From NCBI RefSeq assembly GCF_019175385.1, contig NC_083344.1, positions 27,096,231-27,160,230 of the forward strand: a stretch of DNA of 64,000 nt, in the 5' to 3' direction. Origin of the DNA: Lycium barbarum. Taxonomy: Eukaryota > Streptophyta > Magnoliopsida > Solanales > Solanaceae. Below, one piece after another: positions 50,840 to 61,709 of this stretch (its first letter is position 1; each line of letters starts with the position of its first letter). The notes under the pieces are model-generated. The model was given only the letters and a program-made list of their open reading frames with translations, made no database searches and was not told the DNA's origin. A program made the position numbers and the translations under genes.

Positions 50840-51604
50840 GTATGTGAGGATAGTCCTTCTTTCTAATGGCATGAATCTTTTAACTTGAATCCTTATTCCT
50901 TTTATGAGTTCTTACATTCTAAGAAGTTAAAAGCTCATACTTATGAATGTCTATATGAGATAAGTTATACGATATGATGACACTAGAATGATGATGATGT
51001 TATTCCTTGCCTACACTCACCTTATGTACTATTCCTTTCAAGGTGAGGCAGAATGTCCATGATGGTTCCATAATGTAATCGGGGGATCACGACCTTACGT
51101 CACCCCGATAGAGTAAAGTTGATCATGAGTCTTATATACGCATTATGATAAGATAAGTATTTTATGACAAGCATATTACTATGAGTATTTACGTTAAGCA
51201 TGTCATGATTGCATTCACACCGGGCCTAGTTGGCCGGGCAGACACCGCTTCGGCGGGCGGCGATACGGATACACCACGACCTACGGGCGTGGGCAGACAC
51301 CACTAGTGGGTGGCATGAGATGGTACCCCGGACGCGGGAGGCCTGGACGCGGGCTAATGTTATTGATTATCACACCGTTCTGACATGGACGGGCAGCTTG
51401 CATATGATGCATACATGTCATGATGATGAGTATGAGTAAGATAGCATGCATTACTTCATTTATGATTATCAGTCAGATCCAGATGTCTCATGTTGATGTT
51501 ATCCTCATATTATTGATGTTTCCTTTCATTATGTATGCCTCTCATACTCGGTACAATATTCGTACTGACGTCCTTTCATCGGACGCTGTGTTCATGCCTA
51601 CAAG
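50840..51604 (+). other. predicted leader intron 2 in the C LTR
   Basis: Donor AAG|GTATGT; branch-point-like CTGAC at 51565-51569; pyrimidine-rich TCCTTTC; acceptor ACAAG (CCCACAG in most other copies). The two conserved hairpins lie across the branch point and the tract. The predicted micro-exon between the two introns is 50783-50839. Confidence 0.35.
51548..51585 (+). other. conserved paired hairpins (C 5' LTR)
   Basis: TCGGTAC-AATATTC-GTACTGA (one G-T pair) followed at once by CGTCC-TTTCATC-GGACG. In the 3' LTR the same place reads TCGGTAC..GTACTGA, CGTCC-TTTCTTT-GGACG. Confidence 0.6.
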
Positions 51605-52018
51605 TAGACAGGGAGGAGAGCTTGGCCCAGGTCCTCAGTAGCTGTCAGTTGATTGATAGCACTCCATCGTTCGGAGGTGCTTATGGCTATTCTTTTGATG
51701 TACATTCATATATGCATATTTTGAGCATGACGGAGTCTTGTTCCGTCTATGTATTCATTATGTTAGTAGAGGCTCGTAGATACGCAGTGTGGGTTAGATG
51801 GTCTCACAAGATGTTTTCATATGTATGTATATTATTTTGATGGCCAAGGGGGCAAATGTATATAAAGTATTTATATTTTGATTAAATATGATTTTCCTAC
51901 AATTGGTATGTAAAATTGATAAAAGAGTATTAAATGAGCGAGACAAGCAGTAGAGTAAGCGGTGCTCGGTAATTGCTCCGGGTACCCGTCGCGGCCCCTA
52001 GCTGGGTCGTGACAGAAG

Positions 52019-52030
52019 TGGTATCAGAGC
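52019..52030 (+). other. primer binding site (tRNA-Met) of element C
   Basis: TGGTATCAGAGC, 4 bases after the 5' LTR, complementary to the 3' end of initiator tRNA-Met. Confidence 0.93.
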
Positions 52031-52219
52031 AGTTCGCCCTAGGAAGTGTCTACGAGCCGTGTCTAGTAAAGTCTTGTTTATGGTGTGTTGCGCGCCATGC
52101 TAATAAACAAGAGGCTACCGGGCATTTAGGAAAATGACCATCTTTCTTCTCATGAGATCGTGCGATAGAGCCATGTCTAGTATTATATCATTCCTAAAAG
52201 TGCGTTATGGTTTCAGAAA

Positions 52220-53542
52220 ATGCCGCCGAAAGGAAAAGTTACATCTGCCCAAAAAGGCAAAGCTACGACGAAGAAGCGGGCAGAAAGGGAGCCTCCGGCG
52301 GAGGTAGAGGAAAGTGAATCGCAACGTGAGGCCGTGCCCAATGTAGAAGAGCAGGGAGGAGCCTCAGCTCCGATTCCTCCACCGGGTGCTTCGGGTCAAC
52401 AAGTGTCCGAGGCCATACATTTATTGACGCAGTTGGTTGCCGCTCAGGCACAACGACAGAATGCGGGCCCAAGTGATCGTTCAGCTAGTACAAGAGTCCG
52501 TGATTTCCTTACTCTAAATCCTCCAGCATTTTTCGGGTCGAAGCCGGATGAGGACCAACAAGGTTTTATCGATGAGATGTTGCAGACGCTGAAACTTATG
52601 CATGCTTCTGAGACCGAATCCGTGGAGTTGGCCTCATATAGACTTCGCGACGTGGCGGTACTATGGTATAAGAATTGGGTGAAAAGAAGAGGAGAGAATG
52701 CTCCACCTCCCGTGTGGCAAGAGTTTGCAGATGCCTTTATTCGTCACTACTTGCCACCTGAAGTCCGCCGAGCTAGAGCGGACAGGTTCTTGAATTTGAA
52801 ACAAGGAAGCATGAGTGCCCGAGAGTATAGTATGCAATTCAACTCATTGGCCCGGTATGCTCCGACTATGGTAGCTGGCATGGGAGACCGAGTCTATAGA
52901 TTTGTGAGTGGTTTAGGACCACACTTGTTCAGAGATTGCCTGACAGCCTCTTTGCAAGACGGGATGGATATTTCCCGGATACAGGCTCATGCTCAGAACC
53001 TCGAGGAACGACAACGACAGTAGAGAAGTGATCGTGATGGTGACAAAAGACAAGGTAAGAGGGATAGATCTATGGGGGAGAGCAGTGAGTACTGAGGGGG
53101 ACCGAGACAGACATATTCTAGGCACTCAGGTCAATCAGTGACTAGTGCACCTCCTAGATTCTCAGATAGGAGGGTTGATCGTTCTACTCAGTCAGGGCAG
53201 GGGCAGAGTTCGAGGGCCTCAGATTCGCAGTCTAGGGGAGACTTTAGCCAGAGGAGACCTCCAGTACTGCGGTGTAGCCAGTGTGGCAAATTTCATTCCG
53301 GACAGTGTCGTCAGGGTTCAGATGCTTGTTATGCTTGCGGGCAGGTTGGTCATATGATGAGAGATTTCCCTTCAGCGAGAGATAGAGCGGGGACTCAGCC
53401 CACAGGTTCAGCAGTGGGGTCTTCTTCAGCACGCCCGACAGCACAGACTCCTCAGACTACAGCAGGCAGAGGCAGAGGTAGAGGGGGAGCATCCACTTCA
53501 GGTGCTGTTCAGCCCCGTATGTATGCTTTAGCTGGGCGATAG
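52220..53542 (+). pseudogene. element C gag (capsid/nucleocapsid)
   Basis: The start MPPKGKVTSAQKGK was chosen because element D has the same MPPK start. The gag domain has SVELASYRLRDVAVLWYK, HYLPPEVRRARADRFLNLKQ and APTMVAGMGDRVYRF. Stops at about 53021 (QRQ-TAG), 53092 (SEY-TGA) and 53540 (GR-TAG) lie in one continuous frame. The zinc knuckle near 53320-53375 reads CYACGQVGHMMRDF: the fourth ligand Cys is Phe, so RNA binding by this motif should fail. A Cys-rich CSQCGKFHSGQC precedes it. Confidence 0.9.
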
Positions 53543-55001
53543 GATCTTGAGTCTTCCCCAGATGTTGTCACAGGTACCTTGACTATATTTTCCCGTGACG
53601 TATATGCTCTGATTGATCCAGGTTCTACCTTCTCATATATTACTCCGTATATCGCTGATTGTGTTAGGGTAAGACCTGAGCCAATTAAACCTTTCGAGGT
53701 ATTCACTCTGGTTGGTGATCCTGTAATAGCGAGGCAAGTATATCAGAACTGTGTAGTCATTATATGTGATCGTCAGACAAGGGCTAATTTGATTGAACTT
53801 GAGATGATAGATTTTGACGTAATTATGGGTATGGACTGGTTGGCATCATGCTATGCTAATGTTTGTTGCCGGACAAAGGTAGTTCGATTCCAATTTCCGG
53901 GAGAGCCCATACTCGAGTGGAAGGGTAATACAGCTTCCCTAAAGGGTAGGTTTATTTCCTACCTTAAGGCGAGAAAGATGATAGTCAAAGGTTATATTTG
54001 TCATCTAGTTCGGGTTCATGACACGGAAGCGGAAGTGCCAACTTTCCAGTCTGTCCCGGTAGTGAATGAATTCCCAGATGTGTTTCCCGACGAGTTACCA
54101 GGCCTTCCTCCAGAAAGGGAGATCGACTTTGCTATTGATGTACTACCAAACGCCGAGCCTATTTCTATTCCTCCATATCGAATGGCTCCAGCAGAACTGA
54201 AAGAGCTAAAAGCACAGCTAAAAGATTTACTTGAGAAGGGGTTTATAAGGCCTAGTTCCTCGCCATGGGGAGCACCAGTCTTGTTCGTAAGGAAGAAAGA
54301 CGGTTCGTTACGAATGTGTATTGATTACAGACAGCTGAACAAAGTGACGGTGAAGAACAGATATCCCCTTCCTAGAATTGACGACTTGTTCGATCAATTG
54401 CAAGGTGCTAAATGGTTCTCCAAGATAGATCTAAGATCGGGTTATCATCAGGTGAGAATTAGGGAAGAAGATATTCCCAAGACTACCTTCAGGACAAGGT
54501 ATGGCCACTACGAGTTTCGAGTAATGTCGTTCAGGTTGACGAATGCCCCGGCGGTGTTCATGAATTTAATGAATAATGTGTTCAGGCCATTTTTGGATCT
54601 TTTTGTGATAGTGTTTATCGACGATATCGTGGTATATTCTCGCACAAAATCAGAACATGCAGATCATCTAAGAATTGTTCTTGGCGTTCTTCGAGATCGG
54701 GAATTGTATGCAAAGTTTTCGAAGTGCGAGTTTTGGCTGAACTCAATGGCATTTCTAGGCCATGTTATTTCAGATGATGGAATCCGAGTCGACACTCAGA
54801 AAATAGATGCTGTGAAGACTTGGCCAAGACCTACGACGCCTACAGAAGTTTGTAGTTTCCTTGGGTTAGCAGGATACTATAGAAGATTTGTAGAGGGCTT
54901 CTCATCTATTTCAGCCCCATTGACAAAGTTAACCCAGAAGTCGGCTAAATTCCAATGGAGTGATGCCTGTGAGCGTAGATTCCAAGAGCTGAAAACACAG
55001 G
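53543..55001 (+). pseudogene. element C protease and reverse transcriptase
   Basis: Protease motif [12 protein letters not shown] (about 53605-53640) and [16 protein letters not shown] with [19 protein letters not shown] (about 54285), [10 protein letters not shown], a changed [10 protein letters not shown] ([10 protein letters not shown] in D; Gly to Arg) and the catalytic FIDD box (about 54620). The connection region shows [15 protein letters not shown] and [18 protein letters not shown] one-base insertion near 54990-55000 shifts the frame before RNase H. Confidence 0.92.
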
Positions 55002-56996
55002 TTGACCTCAGCGCCAGTGCTAACACTTCCAGAAGGATCAGATGGCTATGTAGTATATTATGACGCCTCCGGTGTGGGATTAGGATGTGTATTGATGCAG
55101 AATGGGAAAGGTATTGCATATGCTTCGAGACAGTTGCAAAAACTTGAACAGAATTATCCCACTCATGATCTTGAGCTAGCTGCGGTCATTCATGCATTGA
55201 AAATATGGAGACACTACTTATATGGTGTGCACGTGGACATCTATACGAATCACAAAAGCCTTCAATATATTTTCAAACAGAAGGAGTTGAACCTGCGGCA
55301 AAGGAGATGGTTAGAATTACTGAAGGATTATGATGTGAACATTCTATATCATCCAAGGAAGGCGAATGTAGTAGCAGATGCACTTAGCTGCCGATCGATG
55401 GGTAGTTTATGTGGAGTTCCTTCGGAAAAGCGAGAAATGGTTCGTGAAGTCCATCGGTTTGCAAGTCTCGGCGTACGGCCCATTGATTCAGGAGATGCAA
55501 GTATTAGCGTCAATGACCCCACAGTTTCATCACTGATTCTAGAAGTGAAGGAACGGCAATATGAAGATCTTCAGTTAAGCCACTATCGAGATCTAGCCCA
55601 TGGAAAGGAAAAGTCTCTATTCGAAGTTTCCATAGAAGGGGTTCTTAGATATCGAGACTGGTTATGTTTACCGAATATAGCAAACTTGCGCCAACGGATT
55701 TTAGAGGAAGCACATTATTCCCGGTATTCTATTCATCCAGGTGCGACCAAGATGTACCACGATCTCAAATTGATATATTGGTGGGATGGCATGAAGCGAG
55801 ACACAGCAGAATTTGTAGCACAGTGCCCAAATTGCCAGCAAGTGAAGGCCGAGCATCAAAAGCCAGGGGGCTTATTGCAAGCAATGGAAATTCCTACGTG
55901 GAAATGGGAAGAAATTAACATGGATTTTGTGGTAGGATTACCACGTACGCGAGGGAAGTATGATTCTATATGGGTGATCGTGGATAGACTCACGAAAGCA
56001 GCTCATTTTCTCCCCGTTAGAACCACATATTCAGCGGAAGATTATGCTAAATTGTATCTCAAGGAGATTGTGCGACTTCACGGTATTCCTTTGGCCATTA
56101 TCACAGACAGAGGGGCACAGTTCACAGCCAAGTTCCGGAAGTCCTTTCAAGAAGGTCTAGGTACCCAAGTTAAGCTCAGCACGGCGTTCCATCCGCAGAC
56201 TAACGGACAAGCCGAGCGCACTATTCAGACCTTAGAGGATATGCTATGGGCATGTGTATTGGACTTTGGCGGTAGTTAGGATGAGCATTTGCCTCTTATT
56301 GAATTTGCCTATAATAACAACTATCATTCCAGCATTCAAATGGCCCCGTATGAAGCCTTATATGGAAGAAAATGCAGATCTCCAATTGGATGCTTTGAAA
56401 CCAGAGAAGTACAATTGATAGGCCCCGACTTGATCCAACAAGCAGTTGAAAAGGTTAAAGTGATTCGAGACCGACTGTTAACAGCTCGAAGTCGCCAAAA
56501 GTCTTATGCAGATAATCGCCGACGAGATTTGGAATTTCAGGTGGGCGATTGGGTGTTCCTGAAGGTATCGCCGATGAAAGGAGTGATGAGATTTGGCAAG
56601 AAGGGAAAGCTAAGTCCCAGATATATCGGACCCTACCAAATCATTCGCAAGGTGGGTCGAGTAGCCTACGAATTGGACTCGCCTTCAGAGCTCGAATCCG
56701 TGCATCCAGTATTCCATGTTTCGATGCTCCGCAAGTGTATTGGAGACCCAACAAGAATAGTTCCAATTGATGATGTGCAAGTAACAGAGGAGCTAACATA
56801 CGAGGAAATGCACATTGCCATTTTGGATAGATAAGTACGAAGGCTTCGGAATAAAGAGGTTGCTTCAGTCAAAGTTCTATGGCGGAACAATAATTGGGAA
56901 GAAATGACTTGGGAAGCAGAGGAGAAGATGAAATCTATGTACCCCCATTTGTTCCAATCCCCAGAAGAGATTCAAGATGAGACGTCGATGGTGTAA
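55002..56996 (+). pseudogene. element C RNase H, integrase, chromodomain-like end
   Basis: RNase [21 protein letters not shown] and [10 protein letters not shown] and D have TDHKSL here, so a catalytic Asp is Asn. Integrase: zinc part [12 protein letters not shown], core Asp in INMDF, Asp in ITDRGAQF, Glu in [10 protein letters not shown]. The DDE triad is kept. A TAG at about 56277 (GGS-stop, where B and D have GGSWDDHLPL and GSWDDHLPL) splits it. The C-terminal part (VGDWVFLKVSPMKGV, FHVSMLRKCIGDPTR) has a TAA at 56832-56834, then VRRLRNKEVASVKVLWRNNN and TWEAEEKM, a chromodomain-like module thought to steer insertion to heterochromatin. It ends at a TAA at 56994-56996. Confidence 0.92.
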
Positions 56997-57186
56997 GGTA
57001 TGTATGTTTTAATTTTATGTTTTTGGTCGTGTGTGGCCATAAATGTGTTGATATTGTGATATAGCCCTGTGAGGCGAAGATATTGTGGGTTGTTGTAATG
57101 GAAAGGTAGTATCCAAATTACAAAGGAAACTCTGACAAAATTTTCCCAGAATCCCCGAGTGTCGAACATTCGAGGACGAATGTTCC

Positions 57187-57201
57187 AAAAGGCGGGAAGA
57201 A
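57187..57201 (+). other. polypurine tract of element C
   Basis: AAAAGGCGGGAAGAA lies directly before the 3' LTR, 16 bases after the self-complementary ACATTCGAGGACGAATGT. Confidence 0.75.
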
Positions 57202-59601
57202 TGTTACACCTCGGAAATTTCTCCGTACTTGTATGATGAGTGGAATGATGAAAAGTTGAGTGAATGATGTTTTATTAAGTCGGGAATGGCTAATTAAGAA
57301 TTTTTGGAAATAAGAAAGTCGCGGAAAATTTTTCAGCCCAGTGGTCGTATATGGCACTATACGACCCGTAAAGTGGTTTACGGACCGTATAGTGCAATCG
57401 TCCTCCAGCTTGTCAAAAATCCCAACTTTCTGTAAATGTTGAAAATGGTTAAATACGACCCAGTTTACGGCCCGTAAACTGGTTTACGGACCGTAAACCA
57501 GGTCGTAAACTACCATGTCCATCAGCCAAAACTTTCTGTCTTTGAAATGGTTAAACACGACCACAGTGGACGGACTGTAAATCAAAATACGGTCCGTATA
57601 TGGTGGTTTACGACCACTGTTCATCCCGACAAATTTTCAGTAAAGACCAGATTTTGTAATTTTAAAAAGGGACTTAGACTTCATATTATTTCATTATTCA
57701 TCCAACAACACAAGAGACCTCTAGAACATTCCAAATAATTCCTCCACAAGAATTCAAGAGAATTAAAGGGAATATCAAGACCAACAACACTAATTTCATG
57801 GAATCAAGTGTAAGAACACATCAAAGGATCTTCTAAGTCAAGAAATTCCCAAGATGGTGGAACTAGGGTTTTGGCTAATTGAAGTATTTCCACTTAAAAA
57901 TTGTTCAACCATCATCCAAGGTAAGTTTCATGACTATTCCATGTTGTTTGAAGTATTGGAAAGCTTAGACACTTGAAATGTAGAAGAACATAGAAATGGG
58001 TCATTATTGAGTGAATAGTGACATAAATGAATGATAGTGGAATTGAACTATGAATATTGAAGTATTGTGAGTACTAATACGTTGTAAATGATGTTTATAT
58101 CATGAAACAAGCATTAAATGCATGAAAACGCAAGGATGAGCTAGAAGTAGACATAAGGGAAAATTGGAGGAAAATGGTGGATTTTGCCCAATGTACGTAA
58201 ATGACGATTGTCGATGACGATATTGCGAGTAACATTATGAATGTTGGGAGTTGATATAAAACATGAGAAAAATGGTATGAGCAAAGGAAGCGTTGTCCGA
58301 CTTTTCCTAGAATTAGCGATGCGTTCTTGTAGTTAGTTTACTAATGTTGATACGGATTCTCTTATGAAGGTAACGACATGATATCGACGGAGAACAAGTG
58401 AGCGATATCTTAGCTAAACGACCAAGGTATGTAAGGCTAGTCCTTCTTTCTAATGGCATGAATCTTTTAACTTGAATCCCTATTCCTTTTTTGAGTTCTT
58501 ACATTCTAAGAAGTTAAAAGCTCATACTTATGAATGTCTATATAAGATAAGTTATACGATATGATGACACTAGAATGATGATGATGTTATTCCTTGCCTA
58601 CACTCACCTTATGTACTATTCCTTTCAAGGTGAGGCAGAATGTCCATGATGGTTCCATAATGTAATCGGGGGATCACGACCTTACGTCACCCCGATAGAG
58701 TAAAGTTGATCATGAGTCTTATATACGCATTATGATAAGATAAGTATTTTATGACAAGCATATTACTATGAGTATTTACGTTAAGCATGTCATGATTGCA
58801 TTCACACCGAGCCTAGTTGGCCGGGCAGACACCGCTTCGGCGGGCGGCGATACGGATACACCACGACCTACGGGAGTGGGCAGACACCACTAGTGGGCGG
58901 CATGAGATGGTACCCCGGACGCGGGAGGCCTGGACGCGGGCTAATATTATTGATTATCACACCATTCTGACATGGACGGGCAGCTTGCATATGATGCATA
59001 CATGTCATGATGATGAGTATGAGTAAGATAACATGCATTACTTCATTTATGATTATCAGTCAGATCCAGATGTCTCATGTTGATGTTATCCTCATATTAT
59101 TGATGTTTCCTTTCATTATGTATGCCTCTCATACTCGGTACAATATTCGTACTGACGTCCTTTCTTTGGACGCTGTGTTCATGCCCACAGGTAGACATGG
59201 AGGAGAGCTTGGCCCAGGTCCTCAGTAGCTGTCAGCTGATTGATAGCACTCCATCGTTCGGAGGTGCTTATGGCTATTCTTTTGATGTACATTCATATAT
59301 GCATATTTTGGGCATGACGGAGTCTTGTTCCGTCTATGTATTCATTATGTTAGTAGAGGCTCGTAGATACGCAGTGTGGGTTAGATGGTCTCACAAGATA
59401 TTTTCATATGTATGTATATTATTTTGATGTCCAAGGGGGAAAATGTATATAAAGTATTTATATTTTGATTAAATATGATTTTCCTACAATTGGTATGTAA
59501 AATTGATAAAAGAGTATTAAATGAGCGAGACAAGCAGTAAAGTAAGCAGTGCTCGGTAATTGCTCCGGGTACCCGTCGCGACCCCTAGCTGGGTCGTGAC
59601 A
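57202..59601 (+). repeat. 3' LTR of element C
   Basis: 2400 bp, almost identical to 49616-52014. Sampled differences are mostly transitions (for example CGGCCCG/CGACCCG, AATCATCC/AATCGTCC) and a short change in the hairpin-2 loop (TTTCATC/TTTCTTT). The palindrome cluster is at 57343-57620 and donors are at 57918 and 58424. Confidence 0.95.
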
Positions 59602-61090
59602 GGACGTCAGTACAAATATTGTACTGAGTATGAGAGGCATAAACAATGAAGAAAGACATCAATAATATAATGAGAACATCAGTATGAAACATCTGGATCT
59701 GAATGACAATCATAAGGGAAGTAATGCATGCTGTCTTACTCATACTCATCATCATGTCATATATGCATAATATGCAAGTTTCCCGTCCATGTCGGAACGG
59801 TTTGATAATCAGTAACATTAGCCCTCGTCCAGGCCTCCCGCGTCTGGGGTACCATCTCATGCCGCCCACTAATGGTGTCTGCCCATGCCAAAAGGTCATG
59901 GTGTATCCGTATAGCTGCCCGCCTTGGCGGTGACTGCCCGACCAACTAGGCACGGTGTGAAATACTCATGTCATGCTTATCATAAAATACTTATAGTAAT
60001 ATGCTTATCTTATCATAGTACGTGCATAAGGCTCAAAATCATCTTTACTCTATCGGGGTGACGTAGGGTCGTGATCCCCCGATCCCATTATGGAGCAATT
60101 ACTGACATACTGCCTCACCTTGAAGGAACTAGCACCTAAGGTGAGTGTAGGCAATAAATAACATCATCATACCGTCTCTCTTATCTTATATAGACATTTA
60201 TGAATATAGGCTTTTAACTTTCCAGAAAATGGGAACTCATGAAGAGGATAAAGAGTTTACACTATAGGATTCATGCCATTAGAAGGAAAGGACTAGCCTC
60301 ACATACCTTGGTCGTTTAACTAGGCTATCGCTCACTTGTTCTCCTTCGATATCACGTCGCTACCTTCATGAGAGAATTCGAATTAACATTAGTTAATTGA
60401 CTACAAGAAAACATCGTTAATTCTAGGAAAAATTGGGCAGCACTTCCTTTGTTTATACTACTTTTCCCATGTTCTATCTCAATCCCCAACATTCACAATA
60501 CTACTCATAATATCACAATCAACAATCATCATTTATATATATTTAGCAAAATCCACCATTTTCCTCCAATTTGCCCATATTTCTCCTTATAACTCATCTT
60601 TGTGTTTTCACGAATTTAATACTTGTTTCATGATATAAACATCATTATAACGTATTCATAATCACAACTCTTCAACTTTGATGATTCAATTCCATTATCA
60701 TTCAATTATGTCACTATTCACTCAGTAATGACCCACTTTCTATGTTCTTCTACATTTCAAGTATCTAAGCCTTCCAATACCTTAAACAACATGAAGTGAT
60801 CATGAAACTTACCTTGGATGATGGTTGAACAAGTCTTGAGTTGAAATACTTCACTTAGACAAAACCCTAGTTCCACCTTCTTTAGAATTCCTTGACTTAG
60901 ATGAACTATGAGGAGTTTCACACACTTGGTTTCATGAATTTGGGTGTTATTGATCTAGATTTTCACTTGAATCCTTGGTTTGGACGTGTTTGGAAGTTTC
61001 TAGAGAGAGATTGGGTCGTGTAGTGAGAAGGAGAAATAATAAAAATGAACTTGGATCATATTTTTATAAATACAAAACCAGTCCCGATGC

Positions 61091-61316
61091 CATTATACGG
61101 TCCATTATACGGTCCGTATAATTGACCATAAAACTGACTCAGTGATCACCCCTTTCTGTGTCAACTTGACGGTTCATTTGACGGGCCGTATAATTTTATA
61201 CGGTCCGTATAATCTACCGTAAAACCCATTTTCTTCGAATTCTTTCTGTGACACTTTAACGGTTCATTATACGGCCGTAAAACCATTATACGGTCCGTAT
61301 AACCTACCGTATAATT
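61091..61316. repeat. TATACGGNCCGTATA palindrome cluster, B LTR
   Basis: Repeats of TTATACGGTCCGTATAA and half-sites TTGACGGGCCGTATAA, at the same promoter-side place as the clusters in A and C but with TATA in place of TTTA flanks. Confidence 0.75.
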
Positions 61317-61506
61317 CGCCAGTTCACTGAGTCTTATTTTGTCACTTCGTTTAATCTCCGATCCTTACGGCACCTTCTTAACAATTGTTCAACACCTCGA
61401 TTCCAATCAAATGAACGTGACTACTCATCTCCATTACATCGTATACACTATATCCATGTTAGCCTATTCACTGTACGCTTAACGGGAAAATTTCCGGGGT
61501 GTAACA

Positions 61507-61520
61507 TTCTTCCCCCTTTT
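61507..61520 (-). other. polypurine tract of element B
   Basis: The minus strand reads AAAAGGGGGAAGAA against the LTR, preceded by the conserved ATTCGAGGACGAAT block. Confidence 0.75.
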
Positions 61521-61709
61521 GGAACATTCGTCCTCGAATGTTAAACACTCGGGATTCTATAAAAATTTCGCCAAAGTTTCCCTGTAATCTGGCACTACTG
61601 ACCTGTCACAGCAACCCATAATATCATCGCCTCACAGGGCTACATCACAATATCAACACATCTATGGCCACACATGACCAAAAAAACATAAAAATAAAGC
61701 ATACATACC

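Larger units (their letters stand above)
49616..52014 (+). repeat. 5' LTR of element C
   Basis: TGTTACACCTCGG to GGGTCGTGACA, 2399 bp. From left to right: palindrome cluster, A/T-rich TATA-like stretch (about 50071-50084), donor-like AAG|GTAAGT (50331), TACTAAT (50752) and GAAG (50779-50782), donor-like AAG|GTATGT (50837), paired hairpins (51548-51585) with CTGAC, and an acceptor-like ACAAG (51600-51604). Confidence 0.95.
49616..59601 (+). mobile_element. complete Ty3/gypsy chromovirus C
   Basis: Two highly similar LTRs (2399 and 2400 bp), a perfect 5-bp target-site duplication GGACG (49611-49615 and 59602-59606), a tRNA-Met primer site, gag-protease-RT-RNase H-integrase with a chromodomain-like end, and a purine tract. 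The 9,986-bp element is structurally whole and, judged by the near-identical LTRs, is the youngest large insertion here. Its coding frame nevertheless has several stops, one frameshift and a changed RNase H catalytic residue. It sits inside the LTR of B. Confidence 0.96.
49170..61506 (-). repeat. 3' LTR of element B, interrupted by C
   Basis: Pieces 49170-49615 and 59607-61506 (about 2.35 kb) join at GGACG|TCAGTAC. On the plus strand it starts TGTCACGACCC and ends CGGGGTGTAACA. The minus strand carries AAG|GTAAGT (about 60808-60816), AAG|GTATGT (about 60301), a TATTTATAAAAATA TATA-like box (about 61050-61065) and a TATACGGNCCGTATA palindrome cluster upstream of it. Confidence 0.88.

Noticed and set aside
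51230..51840. Repeated short frames at 51230-51840 and 58817-59427, and related ones on the minus strand near 59585-59953
   Set aside because: They are copies of the same LTR segment in C (and B) with no recognised domain. Conservation there is better explained by LTR identity and the hairpins.
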